In this document: one piece after another, positions 57,814 through 64,000 of the stretch | Numbering within the stretch: position 1 is the stretch's first letter | Layout of the letters: each line of letters begins with the position of its first letter | Source: Alphaproteobacteria bacterium | GTDB lineage: Bacteria; Pseudomonadota; Alphaproteobacteria; Rhodospirillales; Casp-alpha2 | NCBI GenBank assembly: GCA_024279135.1 | Contig: JAJRRU010000035.1 | Location: 1-64,000, forward strand | Length of the DNA: 64,000 bases | Direction: 5' to 3' | The notes under the pieces: model-generated | The model's input: only the letters and a program-made list of their open reading frames with translations | What the model was told of the DNA's origin: nothing | Databases searched by the model: none | Translations under genes and position numbers: made by a program

Positions 57814-59994
57814 TCATGGAGTTGATGCCAGGTCCCTGACGATTTCCACCAAATCGGCGAATTCCCGGCGATAGCCGTTCGGGTCTTCACCAAAGGCACC
57901 ACGGGCAAGAGTGACCACGTCATCATAAGAAAAGTCGCCGGTATAGGTGCCACCGCGCAGTATCTGCCCGAAGGCGGCCACGGCCCCGGCAAAGCGCAGG
58001 TCGGAGGATGCATTTTCAAGCGACTTTTCTGCCAGCGATGCCGCCAGCGGTACTTCGATCAAGCGGCTTTTATCTTCGCCGGGCAATTTATAGCGCAGGC
58101 GCACATACGCCAGCTCATCCGTATTACCAGCCTTGACCGTTGCTTGCTTTTCGTAACGCAGCGGTTCCATACGGGCCCCCTTGCCGTCGGCTAAGACAAG
58201 TTCGTAAAGGGCCGTTACCGTGTGTCCGGCGCCAAGGTCACCGGCATCCACCTTGTCATTGCCGAAGTCTTCGCGCCGCAGCATCCTGTTCTCGTATCCG
58301 ACCAGGCGATACTCGGCGACCACGGACGGATTGAACTCGACCTGAATTTTGACATCGCGGGCAATGGTCATCAGGGTCGAGGTAAGCTCGCCAACCAGCA
58401 CCTTGCGCCCTTCCCGAAGTGAATCGATATAGGCGTAGTTGCCGTCGCCAACATCGGCTATCTGCTCCATCAGCGCATCGTTATAATTACCGGCACCGAA
58501 ACCCAGCGTCGAAAGAGATATGCCACCCTTGCGTTTATCGGCAACCAGTTGTTTAAGCTCGTCGATATCAGACATGCCAACATTGAAATCACCATCGGTG
58601 GCAAGCAGGATGCGGTTGATGCCATCCTTGATATAGCCCTTTGATGCCATCTCGTAGGCCAGCCTCAGCCCGGCGCCTCCGGCGGTGGAACCGCCAGCCG
58701 ACAAGTGATCGATGGCCGAAACAATAGCCGCCTTGTCTTTTCCTGAAACAGGCTCCAGCACCACACCGGCCTGACCGGCGTAGACGACGATGGAGATTCT
58801 GTCGTGTTCGCCCAGCTTGCCGGCAAGCAATTTAAGCGATGCCTTAAGCAAGGGCAGTTTGGCCGGATCATCCATGGAACCCGAGACATCGATAAGAAAC
58901 ACAAGATTGGCAGCAGGGCGCTGATCGTCGGCGACTTCGTAACCCTTGAGGCCAATGCGCAACAGCTTGAGATCCAGGTTCCAGAAGGCCGGAACCATAT
59001 CGGTGGTAACCATGAAAGGCGTTTCGCGATTTTGCGGTACGGGGTATGAATAATTAAAATAATTGATCATCTCTTCGACACGCACGGCGTCCATGGGCGG
59101 CAATTTGCCGTATTCCAGAAAGCGCCGAAAATTTGCGTACGACCCGGTATCAACATCTATGGAGAAAGTTGAAACCGGGGTCTCAATGACCCGCTTTACC
59201 GGATTGTCGTCAATATCCTGGTAGATTTCCCGGTTTCTGACGATGGGTTCTATCATCGGCAGTTCAGGTGCCTGTTGAATAGACGGGGTCAGTCCCGCCA
59301 TTGGCGGTAATATCGGAGACGCCATCCTTTTCGCCGCATATGATTGATATTGGGGAGCCATCGCCGCGTATGAATCCGATTGGGCAGGCATATCCGCATA
59401 TGATTCCGGTTGGGCAGGCATCGCCGAATAGGCTGGCCCGGTAGAAGGTCTGGCTGAGTAGCTGCCTCCCACGGATGGTCTCATCTCGGCACTTTCGGGT
59501 ATGTACCACCCGTTTTCGCTCATATCCATCTGGGATGCCGCGGGAGGGATATTCTGAGAGGCGGCGGGCGGGATATTCTGGGAGGCGGCGGGAGGGATAT
59601 AGGGTGCCGACCCGGAAATGTTGGCGCCGGCATCGATCGGGGTGGTTTCCACCAGAACGGCTTGTTCCGGCTTTAACATAAGTTCGCGGGTTATAATGCC
59701 GGCCGATGCGATGACGGCAACACTGGCGGCCATCGCTGCCCACGTTTTTGGCCGTCGCCAGTGCTTGCTTTCAGCTGGTTCCCGTTCAACAACTTTTTGC
59801 AAAGCCTCGGGCACCGCTTCTTTCAGCACCGGAACGTAAATTTTTTCCAACAACTCACCAGTGGCCTGGAAGGATTGCAATCTGGCCCGGATTTCGGAGT
59901 CGTCTTTAAACGCATTTTGTACGGCGCGGGCTTCGTCTGCGCTCAGTTCGCCGTCGGCATAGGCCATCAGGGCGATATCATCAATGTGGGTCAT
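57814..59994 (-). CDS. Anti-sigma-like N terminus fused through a TM helix to a YfbK-type VWA protein
   Basis: 726 residues from ATG 59994, which overlaps the sigma-factor stop (ATGA); the open frame continues upstream but only as an overlap. N-terminal about 90 residues resemble a cytoplasmic anti-sigma region (IDDIALMAYADGELSADEAR, no Cys/His zinc motif), then one TM helix (WAAMAASVAVIASAGIITRE). A low-complexity periplasmic linker with three NIPPAASQ-like and three 10-residue repeats follows. The YfbK N-terminal motif is STFSIDVDTGSYANFRRFLE. The VWA domain has a full MIDAS: DVSGS (FLIDVSGSMDD), T in GGSTAGGAG and LATDGDFNVG. A C-terminal DUF3520-like region ends DLVEIVRDL. Probably binds metal and a ligand, linking an envelope signal to the sigma factor; this is inferred. 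Confidence 0.88.
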   Translation of the reverse strand: MTHIDDIALMAYADGELSADEARAVQNAFKDDSEIRARLQSFQATGELLEKIYVPVLKEAVPEALQKVVEREPAESKHWRRPKTWAAMAASVAVIASAGIITRELMLKPEQAVLVETTPIDAGANISGSAPYIPPAASQNIPPAASQNIPPAASQMDMSENGWYIPESAEMRPSVGGSYSARPSTGPAYSAMPAQPESYADMPAQSDSYAAMAPQYQSYAAKRMASPILPPMAGLTPSIQQAPELPMIEPIVRNREIYQDIDDNPVKRVIETPVSTFSIDVDTGSYANFRRFLEYGKLPPMDAVRVEEMINYFNYSYPVPQNRETPFMVTTDMVPAFWNLDLKLLRIGLKGYEVADDQRPAANLVFLIDVSGSMDDPAKLPLLKASLKLLAGKLGEHDRISIVVYAGQAGVVLEPVSGKDKAAIVSAIDHLSAGGSTAGGAGLRLAYEMASKGYIKDGINRILLATDGDFNVGMSDIDELKQLVADKRKGGISLSTLGFGAGNYNDALMEQIADVGDGNYAYIDSLREGRKVLVGELTSTLMTIARDVKIQVEFNPSVVAEYRLVGYENRMLRREDFGNDKVDAGDLGAGHTVTALYELVLADGKGARMEPLRYEKQATVKAGNTDELAYVRLRYKLPGEDKSRLIEVPLAASLAEKSLENASSDLRFAGAVAAFGQILRGGTYTGDFSYDDVVTLARGAFGEDPNGYRREFADLVEIVRDLASTP
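59341..59430. repeat. Tandem repeat, 3 x 30 bp inside the VWA gene
   Basis: Three 30-bp units (59341-59370, 59371-59400, 59401-59430) encode 10-residue repeats of the form SYAxMPAQxx in the extracytoplasmic linker. They are in frame and differ mainly at a few positions. Confidence 0.7.
59531..59602. repeat. Tandem repeat, 3 x 24 bp inside the VWA gene
   Basis: Three 24-bp units (59531-59554, 59555-59578, 59579-59602) encode NIPPAASQ-like octapeptides. In frame; likely variable in copy number between strains. Confidence 0.75.
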
Positions 59995-60464
59995 GCCGTC
60001 ACCTTTACATTTTGATTGGTCAATTCGACCAGGACTTTGCGGCCGCGATGAAGGCGGCTCATCATGGTTCCCCTTGGGATATCCAAGCTGGCGGCGATCT
60101 CGTCGTAGGAAAGACCGCCGCCACGCAGCACCAGAACCTCTCTTTGCTCTTCGGGCAGGCGATGTATCAACTTGCAAACCCGTTGCAGTTCCAAATGATC
60201 CTCAAGCACCTTTTCCGACAACGGATCGGCCTCGTTGTTGGTAACAACCAACCGCAATTCAAGGCGTGCGTCGGCGCGGATCTTGTCGATGTGCAGGTTG
60301 CGCAGAATGGTGACCGCCCAGGCCATCAGGTTACCATCTTTGCGGAATGAGGACTCCCGCTCCAGAAGCCTGACACAGGTCTCAGACACCAAATCATCGG
60401 CATCCGCCGGCGAAGATGCACGAGAGCGTGCAAAAAGCCGCAGCCTGGGTAAAATTGTTTTCAA
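59991..60464 (-). CDS. ECF-type RNA polymerase sigma factor
   Basis: 157 residues in the annotated frame. Region 2: ASSPADADDLVSETCVRLLE then NLMAWAVTILRNLHIDKIRA. Region 4: IHRLPEEQREVLVLRGGGLS then YDEIAASLDIPRGTMMSRLH and RGRKVL. The start is uncertain: TTG 60464 has no near Shine-Dalgarno, while GGAGG lies about 8 bases before an in-frame ATT at 60476, and no ATG or GTG occurs before the upstream stop. The stop overlaps the start of the anti-sigma-like VWA gene, the usual layout of a sigma/anti-sigma pair. Directs transcription of an envelope-related regulon (inferred). Confidence 0.9.
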   Translation of the reverse strand: MKTILPRLRLFARSRASSPADADDLVSETCVRLLERESSFRKDGNLMAWAVTILRNLHIDKIRADARLELRLVVTNNEADPLSEKVLEDHLELQRVCKLIHRLPEEQREVLVLRGGGLSYDEIAASLDIPRGTMMSRLHRGRKVLVELTNQNVKVTA

Positions 60465-60606
60465 TTGCTTGCGAATGATATCATCCTCCGGCTTTGCAAT
60501 TTCCTTTTCAATAAGTATACGATGGCGGCGGCCTTTTTATTCCCGGAATTTATTATTTTCTTAAAGAAATGCCCTTCAATAAAATACGCCGTGGTATAGT
60601 GATCCG

Positions 60607-60951
60607 ATGATCGCTAGATTTTATTATCGGTTGCAAACTATGCTGCGCACGCTTCTGGGGCGATCTAAAGGCGGTGGTGAGCAGATATGTAATGTCTGTT
60701 CCGAGGCACCCGCCATCGGCGTGTTTTCAAGCCGGTTCGGGCCTGTTTCCCATGCCGCCTGCGGCAACTGCGCTGACCAGGGTGCCGAGTCGCTTTTCAT
60801 GATCTGCTTTCATATTCATAGGACCGGCGGACCTGAAAAAGCGAAACAACGCTTTGCCAAAGCCCGTTCCTTTCATGATGGAAAGTATATCGGATTAAAG
60901 GAAATCCTTACCGTCTATCCTGAATTTGAAGACGAGTTCCAGGATTATTAG
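60607..60951 (+). CDS. Small protein with paired cysteine motifs, unknown
   Basis: 114 residues, not recognised. It has a zinc-ribbon-like layout: ICNVCSEAP and, 21 residues later, ACGNCADQG, giving CxxC...CxxC. The C-terminal half is helical (EKAKQRFAKARSFHDGKYIG) with an acidic end (VYPEFEDEFQDY). It is encoded 13 bases before the ADP-ribosylglycohydrolase gene on the same strand, so the two are probably co-transcribed. It is divergent from the sigma factor gene (142 bp apart). It could be a nucleic-acid- or protein-binding partner of the hydrolase. Confidence 0.65.
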   Translation: MIARFYYRLQTMLRTLLGRSKGGGEQICNVCSEAPAIGVFSSRFGPVSHAACGNCADQGAESLFMICFHIHRTGGPEKAKQRFAKARSFHDGKYIGLKEILTVYPEFEDEFQDY

Positions 60952-60964
60952 TAGAGGTTGACCA

Positions 60965-61768
60965 ATGCTCGGAGCCATTGCCGGCGATATTATCGGATCG
61001 ATCTACGAGCACCGGTCGATCAAGAGCACGGACTTCCCCCTGTTCGGCGAAGGCTGTGTCGCCACCGACGACAGCGTACTTACTATCGCCACGGCGGCCG
61101 CATTGATGAACGGCGAAGACTTCGCCCACCATTACAGAAGTTACGCAAGGCGCTATCCCGACGCCGGCTACGGTGGCATGTTTCTGGGCTGGATGACTGA
61201 TGACAACGCCGGCCCCTATAACAGCTATGGCAACGGCTCGGCGATGCGGGTTTCCCCCGTTGGCTGGTTCGCACAATCCCGCGATCAGGCCCTGAAGCTA
61301 GCCGCCAAATCGGCCTCGGTAACACATGACCACCGCGAAGGCATTATCGGAGCCCAGGCGGTGGCGGTAGCTATTTGGATGGCTAGAAACCAGGCGAGCG
61401 GTGAAGACATTGCCACCCATATTACCGGACAATTCGGATACAACCTTGCAATTCCCATTGCCCGGATCCGCAAAACCTATGGCTTTGACGTCACATGCCA
61501 GGGCAGCGTCCCCCAAGCCCTGCGCTGCGCCCTGGAAGCGAATTCATACGAAGAAGCGGTCCGCCTGGCGGTCTCGTTGGGGGGTGATGCCGACACCCAG
61601 GCCTGCATCGCCGGGGCCGTCGCCCAGGCCCGTTTTGGATTGCCCCCGCATATTGCCAGGAAAGCATTAACTTATCTGGATCGTGACCTGGGAACGCTCG
61701 TTAAGCGGTTTTGCAAGCGCCATGTGAGCAAAAACGTCTGGTCTTTTACCAGGTTTTTTCGGCCTTGA
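60965..61768 (+). CDS. ADP-ribosylglycohydrolase (DraG-like) family protein
   Basis: 267 residues, all-helical ARH fold. N-terminal GAIAGDIIGSIYEHRSIKST then FPLFGEGCVATDDSVLTIAT gives the first metal-site acidic cluster (TDDS); GNGSAMRVSPVGWFAQS and SVTHDHREGIIGAQAVAVAI follow, and the C-terminal LAVSLGGDADTQACIAGAVA carries the second (GGDADT). These are the Mg-binding motifs of ADP-ribosyl hydrolases. Removes ADP-ribose from a protein, nucleic acid or small molecule; no partner ADP-ribosyltransferase is in the window. Starts with ATG after AGAGG and follows the small Cys-rich gene by 13 bp. Confidence 0.9.
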   Translation: MLGAIAGDIIGSIYEHRSIKSTDFPLFGEGCVATDDSVLTIATAAALMNGEDFAHHYRSYARRYPDAGYGGMFLGWMTDDNAGPYNSYGNGSAMRVSPVGWFAQSRDQALKLAAKSASVTHDHREGIIGAQAVAVAIWMARNQASGEDIATHITGQFGYNLAIPIARIRKTYGFDVTCQGSVPQALRCALEANSYEEAVRLAVSLGGDADTQACIAGAVAQARFGLPPHIARKALTYLDRDLGTLVKRFCKRHVSKNVWSFTRFFRP

Positions 61769-61794
61769 TAATGATCCCGAATTCCGTGGCGAGA

Positions 61795-62391
61795 TCAGTT
61801 AGGATATTTCTCCAGCCACTTCACGGCCTCGTAGCGGGCCAGGGTTTTTGCTGAGGACGTCATGTAACTATCCAGCAAACTTAAGTTTTGTCTTGCTTCA
61901 TTGTTTCCGTTTTCGCTGGCAATAAAAAGCCACATGAATGTGAGCATATGGTCATTGGACATGTCAAAATTTTCGGCGTACAACAACCCAAGGCTATATT
62001 GAGCAAGGACATTTCCCTGTTCTGCGGCACGAGTGAACCACACGATGGCCTGCTCGTAGTCCTGTGGCAGGACTTCTCCGGCTCTGTACTTCTCCCCGAT
62101 ATATAATTGAGAGATCACGTCCCCTTGTACAGCGGCGCGCAAGTACCACTTGACGGCCATTTCGATATCCAGAGGGACAACTTCCCCTGTTGAATACATC
62201 ACCCCCAAATTTACCTGAGCCCTGTAATCGCCCTGTTCGGCGGCAACCGTGAATTCCCGCACCGCCGTTGCAAAGTCCCCCCTGGCATAGGCGTCATAGC
62301 CTTCATCAAATCCGGCAATGGCGGCGGCAGAAGATACAAACAAAGCTGCAAGCAACATGGATGTCAGCGTGATTTTCCTGAGATATGGCAT
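61795..62391 (-). CDS. Exported Sel1-repeat protein
   Basis: About 198 residues from ATG 62391 (the open frame extends to 62412, adding a short charged tail). Signal peptide KITLTSMLLAALFVSSAAAI. Repeats: YDAYARGDFATAVREFTVAA, EQGDYRAQVNLGVMYSTGEV then VPLDIEMAVKWYLRAAVQGD, VISQLYIGEKYRAGEVLPQD then YEQAIVWFTRAAEQGNVLAQ and YSLGLLYAENFDMSNDHMLT. The pattern is the Sel1/TPR solenoid. Periplasmic adaptor or scaffold role inferred. Related in type to the protein at 56.6-57.2 kb but not adjacent. Confidence 0.85.
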   Translation of the reverse strand: MPYLRKITLTSMLLAALFVSSAAAIAGFDEGYDAYARGDFATAVREFTVAAEQGDYRAQVNLGVMYSTGEVVPLDIEMAVKWYLRAAVQGDVISQLYIGEKYRAGEVLPQDYEQAIVWFTRAAEQGNVLAQYSLGLLYAENFDMSNDHMLTFMWLFIASENGNNEARQNLSLLDSYMTSSAKTLARYEAVKWLEKYPN

Positions 62392-62590
62392 TTGAATTCC
62401 TCTGTTTCTCATGCGAAAATTTGCGGCCCCCGGTCATTGCGACGCCTGAGTTACACCACGATATGCTATCATATCCCAGCCATCGATTAAAAAAATCGCG
62501 CAGCCGTCCTTCCAATTTTCCGCTGGGCTGTATTAGTGGATAGAATCTAACATATGGTGCCCCTATATCAGATTTTATCATTATAATAGA

Positions 62591-63862
62591 ATGTCACCTT
62601 GTTCGTCTTTAGGGAGTAGGCATCTGTTCAGGTTCTTGCCACCGTTCGGATTGATCGCGTTGTCTGTCGTGATTTTGGTGCCGACACCGGCGCAGGCCTT
62701 GTCTTGTGGAGATAACGCCGTCGAAATTGGCAGGTACGAAACCACCCAGGAGCGCGTCGTTCAATGTCGTTGTACTCCCGGTTTCATGACCAGGAACGAC
62801 CGATGCGTTGCACTCGATTATACGCAAAATGATTTCGACATAACCACCGGCAAGGCGTTCGATCTGGCCCCGCAACTCAGAAGGTTCAGCCTCAAACAAA
62901 CCTGGTCACGCCCGGAACTGCTGCGCTTCCTGATAGCCATGGCCGAGGCCGGACTTGGTGATTTCAAGACCGCCCTCACCCACCTTCGGTCCCTGGGATC
63001 AACAGTGGTTAATCATCCAATCAGCAAAAAAACACTTCAGATCATCGAAACTTTCAACAATCGCCAAAAGGTCCACCCGCGCAGTTTGGAGGCATCGGAC
63101 GATTGGTTTTTTGATTCGTTTATGAAATACCTGGAAGGCCAGGAAGCCGCCCAGGCTTTCCTGCAACTGCCGGACGTGAAATATAATTTCGACACTGTGG
63201 ATCGTTTGCTGGCGGACGCCGGGTACCGCCGTTCCGTTGGCGATTATGAAAGCGCCGTGGCCTCATTGAAGGCGGCTCAGGCGATTACAGATAACATCAG
63301 CATCCGCTTCACGCAGTCCAATCCGACTGTCGCCCGCGCATCCAACCCGGTTGCCGATTTCCAGTTGGCCCTTGAATCCGACGTGGTGGTGACGCAGGCC
63401 CTGTTCGGTCAGGCCCGAGATCGTTTGATCCCCGAAGCCCAGCGACGCCAACGCGACCGTATCATTGGCCAACAAAAAGCCGCCCTTCGCGCATCGGAAC
63501 TGGCAATCTCGCTTGTTGGTCAGGTTCCGTCCGCCCTGGCCATCGGGTTGCTTGAAGACGCCCACACCAGACTAGGTGAACTGGAGGATCGGGATCGGAT
63601 GGGCCTGTTGGGTAGCGTCGGCGACTTGATGGATCATGTTAAAGCGGGAAACCCCCTTGGGGACGATAATTTTGGCCTGTATGACGACCGAAACTCAACC
63701 GATCTCGTCCTCGATGCGCTTGAATACGGGCACGGTGATTGGAATCAGAGCATCCGGTATATGGAGTTGCTCCTGCTCGTCGAGCCCGGCAATCAGCAGA
63801 AATCCGAAGCGCTAAAGCGATTGCGGGACTTCAGGGCCAGCGCCGAAAGCAGGACCAATTGA
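62591..63862 (+). CDS. Exported protein with Cys-rich N terminus and helical-repeat body, unknown
   Basis: 423 residues, not recognised. Signal peptide LFRFLPPFGLIALSVVILVP, mature near AQALSCGDN. A short cysteine cluster follows (SCGDNAVEI, VQCRCTPGFM, DRCVAL), resembling an EGF- or TIL-like knot. The rest is helical with TPR-like elements (RFLIAMAEAGLGDFKTALTH, DYESAVASLKAAQAITDNIS, IGLLEDAHTRLGELEDRDRM). The end, YMELLLLVEPGNQQKSEALK, looks like a last repeat. The next gene overlaps its stop (TTGA), so they form an operon. The 178 bp upstream shows no distinct signal. Confidence 0.7.
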   Translation: MSPCSSLGSRHLFRFLPPFGLIALSVVILVPTPAQALSCGDNAVEIGRYETTQERVVQCRCTPGFMTRNDRCVALDYTQNDFDITTGKAFDLAPQLRRFSLKQTWSRPELLRFLIAMAEAGLGDFKTALTHLRSLGSTVVNHPISKKTLQIIETFNNRQKVHPRSLEASDDWFFDSFMKYLEGQEAAQAFLQLPDVKYNFDTVDRLLADAGYRRSVGDYESAVASLKAAQAITDNISIRFTQSNPTVARASNPVADFQLALESDVVVTQALFGQARDRLIPEAQRRQRDRIIGQQKAALRASELAISLVGQVPSALAIGLLEDAHTRLGELEDRDRMGLLGSVGDLMDHVKAGNPLGDDNFGLYDDRNSTDLVLDALEYGHGDWNQSIRYMELLLLVEPGNQQKSEALKRLRDFRASAESRTN

Positions 63863-64000
63863 ACACGGCGGCAGCCAGTGACTACGCTCAAGCGCCAAAG
63901 CGGCAGCCGGTAAAACATGCCTGGCCCCTGACAGTCATACTGTTGAGCCTTGCGCTGGTGGTTACGCCCGCCAGCGGACAAAACCTTTCCGCTCCTGACT
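63859..64000 (+). CDS. Exported protein, N-terminal part only (cut by window edge)
   Basis: A TTG start overlaps the TGA of the preceding gene. The 47 visible codons give a polar, basic start (KRQPVKHAW) and then a signal-like segment PLTVILLSLALVVTPASGQN. Function cannot be judged. A GTG-led frame nearby stops early. The close coupling suggests a role shared with the exported 423-residue protein. Confidence 0.45.
   Translation, partial: MNTAAASDYAQAPKRQPVKHAWPLTVILLSLALVVTPASGQNLSAPD

Noticed and set aside
57814-60177. 787-residue form of the VWA protein starting at 60177
   Set aside because: The added 61 residues are an Arg/Pro/Ser-rich antisense-style read through the sigma factor gene; ATG 59994 gives an ATGA overlap and a sensible N terminus.
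1-64000. CRISPR arrays, tRNA or rRNA genes, prophage or toxin-antitoxin modules
   Set aside because: I looked for regularly spaced repeats, tRNA-like cloverleaf ends and characteristic gene sets and saw none; small tRNAs could still be missed without a scan.

Overview
The window looks like the chromosome of an alphaproteobacterium, probably a free-living (perhaps marine) Rhodospirillales-like heterotroph. This is inferred from gene content: Bug/Tct tripartite transporters, FCD-type GntR regulators, a dimethylglycine-dehydrogenase-like flavoprotein, an SHP/DHC cytochrome locus and an alphaproteobacterial style of LuxR regulator. No rRNA, tRNA, CRISPR array or intact mobile element was recognised. 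Base composition is even, near 50 percent GC, with AT-rich intergenic stretches.

Layout. 1-2.1 kb: purine catabolism, with an unusual xanthine dehydrogenase whose small and large subunits share one reading frame, plus HIU hydrolase. 2.4-5.6 kb: Tas-like aldo/keto reductase, a shortened periplasmic-binding-like protein, YtoQ protein and a histone-deacetylase-fold amidohydrolase. 5.9-14 kb: catabolic and uptake block (FAH-family enzyme, OsmC protein, LVIVD propeller, TctABC carboxylate transporter), two FCD-GntR regulators and a decayed FAH fragment between them. 14.4-16.4 kb: DUF1348 protein and PNPOx-like flavoprotein divergent from a TetR regulator. 16.4-24.8 kb: FdhD with a tiny overlapping upstream ORF, then a minus-strand operon porG-porA-porB-(GltD-like iron-sulfur flavoprotein)-(93 aa unknown)-(dimethylglycine-dehydrogenase-like protein). 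25-26 kb: agmatinase-like ureohydrolase. 26-30 kb: membrane LuxR regulator and a five-gene SHP/DHC/cytochrome b561 locus. 30-31 kb: sorbosone-dehydrogenase-like beta-propeller.

31.4-37 kb: a 1591-residue hybrid sensor kinase with three tandem periplasmic solute-binding domains, plus a response regulator. 37.2-46.7 kb: amidase, peptide-type ABC transporter, DeoR regulator and two choline-kinase/APH-like kinases on one strand, suggesting uptake, amide cleavage and phosphorylation of an unknown amide or amino-alcohol. 47.3-49.4 kb: a CYTH-like pair and a CBS protein. 49.5-56 kb: a second Tct transporter whose tctA is separated from tctB/tctC by a PiT phosphate transporter, its DUF47 partner and a GntR/UTRA regulator. 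56.6-64 kb: Sel1-repeat proteins, an ECF sigma factor with a membrane protein joining an anti-sigma-like N terminus to a YfbK-type VWA domain, a small Cys-rich protein with an ADP-ribosylglycohydrolase, and two exported proteins at the right edge.

Points of most interest: the SHP/DHC locus with three DHC modules, one fused to cytochrome b; the sigma/VWA pair; porG apparently starting at ATT; the POR-dimethylglycine dehydrogenase operon; the fused XDH; two diverged copies of a 74-bp intergenic repeat; and a strong hairpin immediately after the solute-binding-protein gene in all three such transporter operons.
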